Part shown: positions 38,801 to 48,834 of the stretch, one piece after another
Position numbering within the stretch: the first letter of the stretch is position 1
Layout of the letters: each line of letters begins with the position of its first letter
Source: Kofleriaceae bacterium
Lineage (GTDB): Bacteria > Myxococcota_A > Polyangia > Haliangiales > Haliangiaceae
DNA length: 64,000 nucleotides
Assembly: GCA_020633495.1 (NCBI GenBank)
Contig: JACKDR010000032.1
Location: 18,066 to 82,065 of the forward strand
Direction of reading: 5' to 3'
Position numbers and translations under genes: made by a program
Notes under the pieces: generated by a model
The model's database searches: none
What the model saw: only the letters and a program-made list of their open reading frames with translations
What the model was told of the DNA's origin: nothing

Positions 38801-40261
38801 ATGGAAGGCCGCGCCAAGGTCACGAAGGAGGTCCTCTGCGAGGAGGCCCGCTTCATCCTCGCCAACGTCATGGCGGAGGCGCGCTATGGCCGCCAGAACC
38901 GCTACGAGGACATCCGCCGGGTCTGCGAGGGCGCGGTCTCGATCCCGTTCCAGGAGTACATCACCTTCCTCGAGAAGGCCGGCTACCTGCGCCAGGACCG
39001 CGGCTCCGACTCGCTCGAGGTCACGCCCGAGGGCGAGCTGGTGGTCAACGGCGGCAACCTCGCCGACTTCACCGAGCGCGCGGTCTCCCACTTCAAGAAG
39101 CTGCGCCAGAGCCGGTCGGCGCCGTCGGCGATGCTCGGCACCAACTCGGGCGTGGTGGCGTCGACCCTCGGGTCGCAGACCTCGGGGTCGGTGTCGAGCC
39201 GGCTGCCCGAGTCGCGCCGCGAGTCCGTCAAGGTCCAGACCTCCGGAGGCCGCTCCTCCGCCATGGTCGGCGGGGAGATCCAGAGCATGAGCTCCGAGAT
39301 GATCGACAGCCGCTACGAGAAGCTCGCCGTGATCGGCTCGGGCGGCATCGGCACGGTGTACCGGGCCCGCCAGGTCCCGCTCAACCGCGAGGTCGCGCTC
39401 AAGGAGATCCGCGACCTGTTCGGCTTCTTCAGCGAGGACCAGCGCGGCGAGATCGTGCGGCGCTTCACCGACGTCGTGCGCGCCGCCGCCAACCTGGCGC
39501 ACCCCGACATCCTGCCGATCCACGACGTCAACCTCGACCGCGAGTTCCCGTACATGGTCGTCGAGCTGGCGCCCAACGGCTCGGCGCGCCGGCTGATCAA
39601 CGACGCCGAGGAGATCCCGGTCGCGCTCGCGCTCAAGTACCTGCTGCAGACGCTGCACGCGCTGCGCGCCGCGCACCAGCAGCGGGTCTACCACCGCGGC
39701 CTCAAGCCCGAGCAGCTGCTGATCGACGCCTTCGGCAACGTCAAGGTGTCGGACTTCGGGTTCACCCGGATCGTCGAGCGCGACCACGCGGTGATCCGCC
39801 AGGTCTACGTCGGCATGGGCAACGTCGCGTACATGGCGCCGGAGCTGTACACCGACGCGGTCGCGGCCGGCGCCCAGGCCGACATCTACGCGCTCGGCAT
39901 CATCTTCTACGAGCTCTTGACCCGGAAGCTGCCGGGGCGGCGGTCGCCGATGCCGTCGCAGATCAACGCCGCGCTGCCCCACGGCATCGACGACATCTTC
40001 GACCGCATGACCCGCGACTCGCGCGCCGAGCGCTACACCTCGGTCGACGACATCCTCGACGACATCGACAAGCTCGAGGGCCTCGGCGAGATCCTCGACC
40101 AGCAGACCCAGGTGCTGGTCCAGGAGAACCCGCTGGCGCACATCAAGTTCCGCGAGGGCGCCGAGGATCCGCTGCCGCCGGTCGAGGAGGAGTCGGACGC
40201 CGGCTCCAAGGCGCCGCAGCACCGGCCGTACTCGTTCCAGCAGCGCAAGAAGAAGACCTGA
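38801..40261 (+). CDS. Protein kinase-fold protein, probable pseudokinase, with N-terminal winged-helix-like domain
   Basis: A 486-residue protein. Residues about 1-100 look helical and winged-helix-like (YEDIRRVCEGAVSIPFQEYI, TFLEKAGYLRQ). A Ser-rich linker follows. The kinase fold covers about 172-425: glycine loop GSGGIGTVYRA, VALK Lys201, DFG at 318-320, APE-like MAPELY. But the catalytic loop reads HRGLKPEQLLI, with Gly300 for the catalytic Asp and Gln305 for the metal-binding Asn, and the alpha-C Glu position is Val (RFTDVVRAAANL). ATP binding may persist while phosphotransfer is unlikely. No TM. It is convergent, 25 bases away, with a PPP-type phosphatase gene. Confidence 0.85.
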   Translation: MEGRAKVTKEVLCEEARFILANVMAEARYGRQNRYEDIRRVCEGAVSIPFQEYITFLEKAGYLRQDRGSDSLEVTPEGELVVNGGNLADFTERAVSHFKKLRQSRSAPSAMLGTNSGVVASTLGSQTSGSVSSRLPESRRESVKVQTSGGRSSAMVGGEIQSMSSEMIDSRYEKLAVIGSGGIGTVYRARQVPLNREVALKEIRDLFGFFSEDQRGEIVRRFTDVVRAAANLAHPDILPIHDVNLDREFPYMVVELAPNGSARRLINDAEEIPVALALKYLLQTLHALRAAHQQRVYHRGLKPEQLLIDAFGNVKVSDFGFTRIVERDHAVIRQVYVGMGNVAYMAPELYTDAVAAGAQADIYALGIIFYELLTRKLPGRRSPMPSQINAALPHGIDDIFDRMTRDSRAERYTSVDDILDDIDKLEGLGEILDQQTQVLVQENPLAHIKFREGAEDPLPPVEEESDAGSKAPQHRPYSFQQRKKKT

Positions 40262-40265
40262 CGGC

Positions 40266-40287
40266 GCGGCCGCGCCCGCGCGGCCGC
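40266..40287. terminator. GC hairpin between the convergent kinase-like and phosphatase genes
   Basis: GCGGCCGCG (40266-40274) pairs with CGCGGCCGC (40279-40287) around a 4-base loop. It fills the gap between the two stop codons and could end transcription from both sides; no T tract. Confidence 0.45.
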
Positions 40288-41036
40288 TACCGCGAGTCGT
40301 AGATCGTCCCGGCCGGCAGCTCGACGGCCGACAGCCAGCCGCCGCGGCCGGCCCCGGTGTCGAGGCCCCACAGCGGGCCGCGGCGCCACACCCCGGCGCG
40401 CGCCGGGTCGTGCGGCGGCAGCTCGGTCACCGGCGTGTGGCCGAAGACCACCGGCTTGCCGGCGTACTCGGTGAAGAAGTCCTGCTCGCGCATCCACAGG
40501 AGCGGCCGCTCGGCGCCGTCGCGCGGGTGCTTCCAGGCCGCGCCCTCGCCGTCGAGGCCGGCGTGGACGTAGATCGCGTGGTCGTCCTCGTACCAGAGCG
40601 CGAGCCGCGCCATCCACGCCTGCACCGCGACCGGCAGCCAGCCCTCGAGCTCGAACAGGTCCTTGGCCTCGTCCATGGTCAGCTCGGCGCCGGGCACGAC
40701 GACCCGATCGGTGAACGACCGGAACGTCTCGGCGACGCCGTTGGACCGGGCCAGGAAGAAGCCGACCTCGAGCTCGCGCTTGCCGTCGGCGCCCGGGGTC
40801 AGCGACCGCAGGTAGGCGTCCTCGTGGTTGCCGCGCAGCAGCACGACCTTGCCGGCGGTCTCCTCGGGGAGCCGGCGCAGGCGGTCGACGACGCCGCGGG
40901 CGTCGGGGCCGCGGTCGACGTAGTCGCCGAGCAGGACCAGCGTGTCGTCGGGCGCGACGAACGGCAGGCGGTCGAGGACGCGCTCGAGCATCGCGCGCTC
41001 GCCGTGGATGTCGCCGATGACGAAGGTCCTGCCCAT
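40287..41036 (-). CDS. PPP-family metallophosphatase (diadenosine tetraphosphatase/serine-threonine phosphatase type)
   Basis: A 249-residue metallophosphoesterase with the PPP set of motifs in order: GDIHG (8-12), GDYVDRG (about 37-43), RGNHE (about 68-72), and later HAG and FGHTPV. Such enzymes remove phosphate from Ser/Thr or hydrolyse Ap4A; the two cannot be separated by eye. It uses a di-metal centre in the cytosol. TAGATT is seven bases before the ATG, indicating a leaderless transcript. Its convergent partner is the degenerate kinase. Confidence 0.87.
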   Translation of the reverse strand: MGRTFVIGDIHGERAMLERVLDRLPFVAPDDTLVLLGDYVDRGPDARGVVDRLRRLPEETAGKVVLLRGNHEDAYLRSLTPGADGKRELEVGFFLARSNGVAETFRSFTDRVVVPGAELTMDEAKDLFELEGWLPVAVQAWMARLALWYEDDHAIYVHAGLDGEGAAWKHPRDGAERPLLWMREQDFFTEYAGKPVVFGHTPVTELPPHDPARAGVWRRGPLWGLDTGAGRGGWLSAVELPAGTIYDSR

Positions 41037-41043
41037 CGTGTCG

Positions 41044-41049
41044 AATCTA
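41044..41049 (-). promoter_or_regulatory. -10 hexamer of the metallophosphatase gene
   Basis: Read on minus: TAGATT, seven bases (CGACACG), then ATG at 41036. No clear -35. Part of the leaderless pattern. Confidence 0.45.
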
Positions 41050-41085
41050 GGGCCGCGCCCGGGGCCGAGGCCAGCGGCGCCCCGC

Positions 41086-42309
41086 TCATTCCGCGGCGCC
41101 GTGGATGCCGAGGGCGCGCAGGTGCGCGGCGAGGCGGCGGGCGTCGTCGAGCCGGTTGTAGACGTGCGCCGAGACCCGCAGGTAGATCTGGTCGAGGCGC
41201 GGCCACGGCGCGATCGCGACCTCCCAGCCGGCCTCGAGCAGCCCGCGCTCGAGGTCGCGCGGCGCCACGCCGGCCGGCGGCGCGATCGGCAGCGACGCCA
41301 TCATGCCGAGCATCGCGTCGGGCGCCGCGGGCGCGCCGCCGAGGGCGTCGAGCAGGACGTCGCGCATCGCGATCGCGAGGCGGTGGCCGCGGGCCCGGAC
41401 CGCCGGCCAGCCGCCGCCGATCGCGGCGATCGCGGCGATCGCCGCCGGCGCGCTGAGGTACGGCGTCGGGTCGTGGGTGCCGGTCCAGTCGTGCTCGGCG
41501 TGGAAGCGCCGCGGATCGTCGACGGCCAGCGCGGCGCCGTGGCTGGTCACCAGCGGCCGGATCCGCCGGCGCAGGTCGTCGCGGACCCACAGGAGCGCGC
41601 ACGCCTTGGGCGCGCACGCCCACTTGTGCAGGTTGCCGACGTAGGCCGCGACCCCGGCGGCGGCCAGCGCCGCGACGTCGAGGTCGAGCATGCCCGGGGC
41701 GTGGGCGCCGTCGACGACGACGTGGACGCCGCGCGGCGCCAGCGCCCGCGCGATCGCGGCGACGTCGAGGATCAGCGCGGTCGGGCTGGTGACGTGATCG
41801 AGCAGGACGACCCGGGTCTCCGGGGTGCACGCGGCGACGATCGCGTCGACGTGCTGGGCCGGGTCGCGGACCGGGAACGCGACGTGGGCGGTGACGACGC
41901 GGCCGCCGCGGCGCGCGACCAGGCGCTCGAGGCCGTGGCGGCACGCCGCGTAGCCGTGATCGATCGTGACGACCTCGTCGCCGTCGCCGACCAGGCCGTC
42001 GAGCGCGGTCGCGACCCCGGCGGTGGCGTTGGCCACGAAGACCAGCCCGGCCGGGTCGGCGCCGACGAAGCCGGCGACCTCGGCGCGGGCGTCGTCGAGC
42101 GCGGGCTGGCCGTCGAGGACGAAGAACCGCATGGTCGCGGCCTCGAGGCGGGCGCGCCACGCGGCCTGGACGTCGAGGGCGGCGCGCGGGCAGGCGCCGA
42201 ACGACCCGTGGTTGAGGTGGACGACCGCCGGATCGAGGACGAAGGCGTCGGCGGCGGCGACCGCGTGGTCGAGATCGTCGGGCGCGGCGTCGGGCGGCGA
42301 GGGGGTCAT
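41086..42309 (-). CDS. Aminotransferase class V-fold PLP enzyme (isopenicillin-N epimerase-like)
   Basis: A 407-residue fold-type I PLP protein. HLNHGSFGACPRAALDVQ at the start is the signature of the isopenicillin-N epimerase-like branch. Asp200 (VVVDGAHAPGM) and the Schiff-base Lys229 (YVGNLHKWACAPK) are in place. The branch includes epimerases, desulfurase-like and lyase enzymes with diverse amino-acid substrates, so the reaction is open. It lies 19 bases after the ADP-ribosylglycohydrolase stop on the same strand, so they are probably co-transcribed. Confidence 0.87.
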   Translation of the reverse strand: MTPSPPDAAPDDLDHAVAAADAFVLDPAVVHLNHGSFGACPRAALDVQAAWRARLEAATMRFFVLDGQPALDDARAEVAGFVGADPAGLVFVANATAGVATALDGLVGDGDEVVTIDHGYAACRHGLERLVARRGGRVVTAHVAFPVRDPAQHVDAIVAACTPETRVVLLDHVTSPTALILDVAAIARALAPRGVHVVVDGAHAPGMLDLDVAALAAAGVAAYVGNLHKWACAPKACALLWVRDDLRRRIRPLVTSHGAALAVDDPRRFHAEHDWTGTHDPTPYLSAPAAIAAIAAIGGGWPAVRARGHRLAIAMRDVLLDALGGAPAAPDAMLGMMASLPIAPPAGVAPRDLERGLLEAGWEVAIAPWPRLDQIYLRVSAHVYNRLDDARRLAAHLRALGIHGAAE

Positions 42310-42328
42310 GGCGGGCTCCAGGCGCGGC

Positions 42329-43360
42329 TCACGGCACCAGCGCCAGCAGCGCGCGCGGGTGGTAGGTGGTGCCCAGCGGCGAGCGATCGCCGGCGAGGGC
42401 GCCGACGACGCGGTCGCGCCACGCCGCCGGGATCGCGTCCTCGCCCGCGGCGGCGCCGAGCAGGGCGCCGACGATCGCGCCGTTGGTGTCGGCGTCGCCG
42501 CCGCGGTTGACGACGTCGACGACGGCGTCGCGCCACGGCGTGCCGCGGCGCAGGTGCCAGCAGGCCAGGCGCAGCGCGACCCGGACGAAGCCGGCGGTGC
42601 GCTGCAGGTGGATCGCGGCGCCGTGGACGTCGGGGGTGGCGTCGACCGCGAGGTCGGCGGCGATCGCGGCGCGGGCGGCGTCGACCGCCGCGGCGTCGTC
42701 GGGCAGGGCGGCGGCGACGTGGGGCGGCGGCGGCGAGCGCGCGGCCTGGCTGGCGTCGAACAGCGCCGCGAGCGGCGCTGGCGGCTCGGCCACCGCGGCG
42801 GCGATCATCGCGGTGTACGCGGCGCACGCCAGCTGGCAGCGCGGGTCGGCGTGGGTGATCGCCGACTCGGCGCACGCCGCGGCGACCAGCGCCGCCGGGC
42901 GGTCGGCGTACGCCACCGCGAGCGGCGCCGCGCGCATGAGCGAGCCGTTGCCGGCGGGCTGGCGATCGCGGGCGCGCCACTCCTGCAGCCCGGCGGCGGC
43001 GGCGGCGCCGCCGCGGGCGATCCGGTCGAGGGCGCCGGCGGTCTGGCCGCCGATGTCGAAGGTGTGGTGGCGCCACGCGACGTAGCGGGCGGCGACGTCG
43101 TCGACGTCGAGGACGCCGGCGTGGTCGAGCAGGCTCTGCGCCAGGCACGTCGCCATGTGGGTGTCGTCGGTGACCTGGCCGGCGGCGAGGTGGAACGGGC
43201 CGCCGCCGGTGACGTCGACGTGCGGCCCGGTCGCGAGCGTCGGGTACGACGGCGCGTCGCGGGTCGCGAACTCGAGCGTGGTGCCGAGGGCGTCGCCGAC
43301 GGCGAGGCCGAGCAGGGCGCCGCGGGCGCGGTCGCGGCGGACGTGGGGCTGCCAGGGCAC
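42329..43360 (-). CDS. ADP-ribosylglycohydrolase family protein
   Basis: A 343-residue all-helical protein. Di-magnesium ligands appear as GLAVGDALGTTLEF, VTDDTHMA, and near the C-terminus NRGGDADTNGAIVGALLGA. These are the DraG/ARH signatures; the family removes ADP-ribose from proteins or related adducts. GTG at 43360 was chosen because RARGALLGLAVGDALG begins just after it; an ATG at 43367 is in another frame. It precedes the PLP enzyme gene. It is divergent from the large helicase gene, with 157 bases between the starts. Confidence 0.88.
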   Translation of the reverse strand: MPWQPHVRRDRARGALLGLAVGDALGTTLEFATRDAPSYPTLATGPHVDVTGGGPFHLAAGQVTDDTHMATCLAQSLLDHAGVLDVDDVAARYVAWRHHTFDIGGQTAGALDRIARGGAAAAAGLQEWRARDRQPAGNGSLMRAAPLAVAYADRPAALVAAACAESAITHADPRCQLACAAYTAMIAAAVAEPPAPLAALFDASQAARSPPPPHVAAALPDDAAAVDAARAAIAADLAVDATPDVHGAAIHLQRTAGFVRVALRLACWHLRRGTPWRDAVVDVVNRGGDADTNGAIVGALLGAAAGEDAIPAAWRDRVVGALAGDRSPLGTTYHPRALLALVP

Positions 43361-43504
43361 GCCCCATGGTAGCCGGCCGCGCCACCCGGGTGCGGCCGCG
43401 CGCGGGAAGGATCCGGGGCCGCGGCGCGTTGGGGGGCGATGCCCCGGGATCGCCTCGACGGCCTCGAATCCGCCCCTGGCGCCGCGTCGGTGAGCCCGCT
43501 GGAC

Positions 43505-43510
43505 TACAGT
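43505..43510 (+). promoter_or_regulatory. -10 hexamer of the DUF4011 helicase gene
   Basis: TACAGT at 43505-43510 with six bases to the GTG at 43517; no ribosome binding site. Same leaderless geometry as other genes in the window. Confidence 0.4.
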
Positions 43511-43516
43511 CGAGCC

Positions 43517-46048
43517 GTGTCCACCGCGCCCAGCGACGACCCCGCCGCCGACCGCGCGGCGTCGCGGCTCGACCGCTGGCGCCGCTCGCTGCTCGACCTG
43601 ACCCTGCGCAACCGCCTGCTCGACGCCCGCGACGGCCGCCAGTCGCTGGCCCTCGCCGGGGTCGATGCGGTCGCGCTGGCCGGCGTCCTCGACGGCGGCG
43701 CCGAGCTGGCCCTCGACGCCTACGCCGCGCCCGACGCCGCGCGGGTCGGCGGCGCCGAGCGCGCCACCGAGGCCACGGTCCACGCCGCCGCCGAGGCGCT
43801 GGCGGCGCGCCGGCTGCTGGTGCCGACCAGCGACGTCGAGCTCGACCGGAGCCTGCTGGCGATGGCGCGGTCGGCGCGCGAGAGCCTCGAGGAGGGCGGG
43901 GCGCGCAGCCTATGGATCGCGCTCGGCCTGCTGCGCTGGCGGGAGGACGGCGACGTCGACGGCGCCGCGCCGCGGCTGCGCCACGCGCCGCTGGCGCTGT
44001 GGCCGGTGGAGCTGCGCCGCGGCTCGGCCGGCGAGCGCTACCGGCTGCGGCCCGCCGACGACGAGCCCCGGCTCAACGACACGCTGATCGAGAAGCTGCG
44101 CATCGATCTCGGCGCCGTGGTCGCGCCGCCGCGCGCCGACGACGGCGAGCTCGACCTCGACGCCGTGATGGCGGCGTTCGCCGCCGCGGTCGCGGGGCGC
44201 CCTGGCTGGGAGGTCGTGCCGGCGGCGCGCCTCGGCGTCTTCGCGTTCGCCAAGTTCGGCATGTGGACCGATCTCGCCGAGCGCGCGGCGACGCTGCTCG
44301 AGGCGCCGCTGGTCCGGCACCTGGCGTGCTCGACCGGCGAGGCCTTCGTCGACGACGGCCCCGCGCTCGCCGAGCTCGCCGACCCGACGACGCTCGACGA
44401 CGCGATGCCGCCGGTCGAGGTCTTCGCGCCGCTGGACGCCGACGCCACCCAGCTCGCCGCGGTGCGCGCCGCCGAGCACGGCAAGACGTTCGTGTTGCAG
44501 GGCCCGCCCGGCACCGGCAAGTCGCAGACGATCTCGAACCTGATCGCGCAGTGCCTGGCGCGCGGCCAGACCGTGCTGTTCGTGTCCGAGAAGATGGCGG
44601 CGCTCGAGGTCGTGCACCGCCGCCTCACCGGCGCCGGCCTCGGCGACTTCTGCCTCGAGCTGCACTCGCACAAGGCCCGCAAGCGCGAGGTCATCGAGGA
44701 TCTCGGGCGCGTCCTCGAGCGGGCGTGGCGACCGGGCGGGCTGTCCGGCGACGGCGGCCGGCTGGCCGCGGCGCGCGCCGCCACCGACGGCCACGTCCGC
44801 GCGATGCACGCGCCGTCGCCGCTGGGCCTGACCGTGTTCGACGCCCTGGCCCGGCTGGTCGCGCTGCGCGACGCGCCGCGCCTGGCGCTGGGCCCGGTGA
44901 CCGACATCGGCGACGCCGCCTGGCTGGCGACCCGGCGCGACGCCCTGGCCCGCTACGCCGCGGCCGCCACCGAGATCGGCGGCGGCGGCGACGCCGGCGC
45001 GGCGGCTGGCGCCCCGGCCGGCGCCCCGGCCGGCGCGGCGGCGGCCGCGCCCCGGCCGGCGCGGCGATGTCCGCGCCCGGCGCGCACCCGTGGTCGGACT
45101 CGACGCTCGCGGAGTGGCAGCTCGCCAGCGGCGACGCGGTCGCCGCCGCGCTCGCCGAGCTGGCCGGCGCGGTCGCCGCCCTCGACGACGCGCTGGCCGC
45201 GACCGCCGCGGCGGTGCCGGGCTGCGCCCGACCTGTCGCGCCGACGTCGCCGCGCTGGTCGGCCTCGCCGAGGTCGCGGCGCGGTCGCCGTACCCGGGCG
45301 CCGAGCTGGTCGCGGTGGCGTCGACGGGCGCCGCCGCCGGCGACGCCGTCGCCGACAAGATCGCGCGGGTGAAGGCGCGCGCCGCCGGCGTCGACGTCGG
45401 GCCCGACGGCGGCGGCGACCTGGCGGCGATCGGCGCGCCCGGCACCGCGCTCGAGCTGCGGGCGGTGCCCGCGATCCGCGGACCTGGCTGGTCATGGCGC
45501 GGCGCCGCCGCGAGCTGCGCGCCGAGCTCGACGCTGCTGGCGCGACGAGCTACTCGATCCGGCGGCGGTGGGCGACGGCGAGCTCACCGAGCTGGCGGCG
45601 CGGTTCCGGCGCTGGGGCCGGCGGTTCTGGCTGTGGCGGTGGCTGGCGCTGCGCGGCGGCCCGGGCCTGGCTGCGCCGGTTCTGCGACGGCCGCCTGCCC
45701 GGCGACGCCGCCACCGCGACCGACCTCGACGCCGCGCTGGTGGTGCGGCGGTGCGCCTGCCTGCTCGAGGAGGCGCGCCCGGCGGCGCGGCGCTGGATGG
45801 GCGCGATGGCGCCCGCCGACGGCGGCGGCGACGAGGGCGCTGATCTCGACGCCGTCGACGGCGCGCTCGACTGGGCCGGCGAGCTGCGCGCCGCGTTCGA
45901 CCGCATCGCCGGGCGACCGCGGCCGGCGACGCCCGCGACGCGGCGTGGCGGGCGCTGGTGGCGTCGGTGGCGTACGCGCCGGCAGGCGGCGCCGAGGCGC
46001 CGTGGCCCGACATCGGGGCGGCGGCGACCCGCTGCGGCGCTGCGGTGA
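43517..46048 (+). pseudogene. DUF4011-helicase (Hhe-like) N-terminal part, frameshifted
   Basis: Start GTG 43517. DUF4011 begins DRWRRSLLDLTLRNRLLDAR, the family hallmark. SF1 helicase motif I is LQGPPGTGKSQTISNL at about 44500-44547, followed by VLFVSEKMAALEVV. Up to about 45065 one frame is clean. Then coding moves between frames near 45065 (in a GGCGCCCCGGCC repeat), 45235, 45480, 45550, 45660 and 45915; in each segment sensible protein (for example EWQLASGDAVAAALAELAG, RFRRWGRRFWLWRWLALRG, DLDAALVVRRCACLLEEARP) can be read. So the middle of the protein is disrupted by at least six indels. The as-read frame stops at 46048. Confidence 0.75.
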
Positions 46049-48797
46049 CCCGGCTCGGCGAGGTCTGCGGCGTCGCCGCGCCCGAGGACGACGTCGTGGC
46101 GTGGCTGCGGGCCCGGCTGCCCCGCTGGCAGGGCGCCGTCACCGCGCTGCGTGACTGGGCCGCCTACGTGCGGGCGCGCCGTGACGCCGATGGCCTCGGC
46201 CTGACCGCGGCGGTCGCCGCGTGCGAGCGCGGCGAGGTCGTGCCGGCGGCGCTGGCCGAGGCGTGGGAGCGCGCCGTGCTGCTGGCCTGGACCGACGCGC
46301 GGGTCGCCGCCGAGCCGGCGCTGCGCGACTTCCACGGCAGCAGCCACCACGCCCGGGTCGCCGAGCTCGCCGATCTCGATCGCGCGTGGCTGGCGGTGGC
46401 GCGGTCGCGCACGGTGACGTGCCTGGCCGAGCGGGTGCCGCGGGTCGCCCCCGGCGCCGACGCCGGCACCGCCGAGGGCGGCGAGGTCGGCGTGCTCCTG
46501 CACGAGCTCAAGAAGCAACGCCGGCACAAGCCGCTGCGCGCGCTGTTCGCGCGCATGCCCAACCTGCTGGGCCGGCTCAAGCCGTGCCTGATGATGAGCC
46601 CGCTGTCGGTGGCGCAGTACCTCGACCCGTCGCTGCCGCGCTTCGACGTCGTCGTCTTCGACGAGGCGTCGCAGATCCCCACCGCCGACGCGATCGGCGC
46701 GCTGGCCCGCGGCAACGCCGCGGTCGTGGTCGGCGACTCGCGGCAGCTGCCGCCGACCCGCTTCTTCGAGATCGACGCGGCGGCGCGCGCCGAGCGGGCG
46801 CCCGACGGCGGCGGCGCCGGCGACGACGACGACGAGCCCTACGAGGAGCTCGAGAGCATCCTCGACGAGTGCGTGGCGGCAAGGCTGCCCGAGCTGCGGC
46901 TGGGCTGGCACTACCGCAGCCGCCACGAGGACCTGATCGCGTTCTCCAACCGCCACTACTACGACGATCGCCTCGACGTGTTCCCGGCGGCGGCGGCGCG
47001 GGTGCCGGGCCTGGGCGTGGCGTGGCGCAAGGTCGACGGCGTCTACGACCGCGGCGGCACCCGGCAGAACCGGATCGAGGCCGAGGCCGTGGTCGCCGAG
47101 ATCGTCGCGCGGCTGACCGATCCGGCGCAGGCCGAGCGCTCGCTCGGGGTCGTGACCTTCAGCCGCGCCCAGCAGACGTTGATCGAGGACCTGCTCGACG
47201 ACGCCCGGCGCGCGACGCCGGCGCTCGAGCGGTTCTTCGGCGACGACGTCGCCGAGCCGGTGCTGGTCAAGAACCTCGAGACCATCCAGGGCGACGAGCG
47301 CGACGTCGTGCTGTTCTCGATCGGCTACGGCCCCGACGCCGCCGGCAAGCTGACGATGAACTTCGGGCCGCTCGGCAAGGACGGCGGCGAGCGCCGGCTC
47401 AACGTCGCGATCACCCGCGCCCGCGAGCAGCTGGTCGTGTTCTCGTCGATCGAGCCCGACGCGATCGCCGCCGACGCCGCGGCGCCGGGCGTCCGCCACC
47501 TGGGCGAGCTGCTCGGCTTCGTGCGCGACGGCGGCGGCGCCGCCGCCGCCGCGGATCGCGCGCCGTCGTCGGCGATCGTCGCGTCGATCGCCGCGGCGCT
47601 GACCGCGCGCGGCTGGTCGGTGCAGCCCAGCGTCGGCTGCGCCGGCTACCGGATCGATCTGGCGGTGGTCGACCCCGACGACTCGGGCCGCTACGTGCTC
47701 GGCATCGAGTGCGACGGCGCGGCCTACGCGGCGGCGCCGGTGGCGCGCGATCGCGACCGGCTGCGCGGCCAGGTGCTGGCCGGGCTGGGCTGGCGCCTGC
47801 ACCGCATCTGGGCGCTAGACTGGTGGCTGGATCCCGACAAGGAGGCCCAGCGCATGCACAGCGCGGTGATCGCCGCGATCGCGGCGCTGCGCCAGGCCCG
47901 GCGCGCGCAGGCCGCGCCGACCCGACCGCCGCGGACCGCGCGGACGTCGTCGGGGCCGGTGGCGCGTCCGGGCGCCGGCTCCGGGCGCGACGGCGACCGC
48001 GGCGCCGGTGGCCTCGGCTGCGACGACGACCGCGGACGCCGCGACGGTGCCGGTGGCCGCGCCGCTGGCCGGCGCCGCGACCGCGCCGGTGTCGGCGCCG
48101 GTGCCGGCGCCGACGCCACCTGGGCGGACCGCCAGCGGCTCGGCGCCGCGGCGGCGGCAAGGCCGGGCGCGGCAGCGGCGGCGCCACCACCGGCGCCGCG
48201 GCCCAGGGCGCGCTGTTCCCGGCCGCCGGCGCCGTGCCCGAGGTCGTCGGCTACCGCGCCGCCGCGGTGCCGGCCGGGCGCCGCCGGCCCGACGATCTGT
48301 TCGAGCCGCGGTTCGAGACCGAGGTCGGGCGCATCGTCGACCAGATCCTCGACGCCGAGGCGCCGGTCCACCTCGAGCGGCTGGCCCGTCGCATCGGCGC
48401 CTACTTCGGCATCGGCCGCACCAGCGCGCGGATCGTCGAGCGGGTCCGCACGATCGTCGCGGCGCGCGCCCGCATCGGCGACGCCGACGACGCCCAGGTG
48501 GTGTGGCGCGCCGACCAGGACCCCGCGGCGCTGCCGCCGGTGCGCGCTGCCGACGAGGCGGTCGAGACCCGCCGCGACGCCGACGAGATCCCGCTGGCCG
48601 AGGTCGCGGCGGCGGCGGCGGTGGTGCTGTCCCGCAACGTCGGCCTGCCGGTCGACGACCTGGTGCGCGAGAGCGCGCGGCTGCTCGGCTTCGCCCGCCT
48701 CGGCGATCGCGTCCAGCGCCGCATGCGCGCCGGCATCGACGTCCTGGCGGCGCGCGGCGGCTGCAAGGTCGAGGGCGAGCGCGCGTCGCTGCCGTAG
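45958..48797 (+). pseudogene. DUF4011-helicase (Hhe-like) C-terminal part: UPF1-like helicase core, Vsr-like nuclease, DUF3320
   Basis: One frame runs cleanly from about 45915 to 47970. It has Walker B with VVVFDEASQIPTADAIGAL, GDSRQLPP, YRSRHEDLIAFSN, ETIQGDERDVVLFSIGY and the arginine finger motif NVAITRAREQL, all of SF1/UPF1-type helicases. Then a Vsr/MTES_1575-type nuclease follows: RIDLAVV, GIECDGAAY, ARDRDRLRGQVLAGLGWRLH and RIWALDWWLDP. After an Ala/Pro linker with two more frame changes (about 47970 and 48150), a DUF3320 end reads VGRIVDQILDAEAPVHLERL to the stop at 48795-48797. DUF4011-helicase-Vsr is the architecture reported as the Hhe anti-phage system. Function here may be lost. 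Confidence 0.75.
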
Positions 48798-48834
48798 CGG
48801 TCGGACGCGTCCGCGGCGGGCGTGCCGATCCACG

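Noticed and set aside
43910..45445. A 511-codon minus-strand frame opposite the helicase
   Set aside because: No recognisable motifs and pure antisense of DUF4011/helicase sequence.
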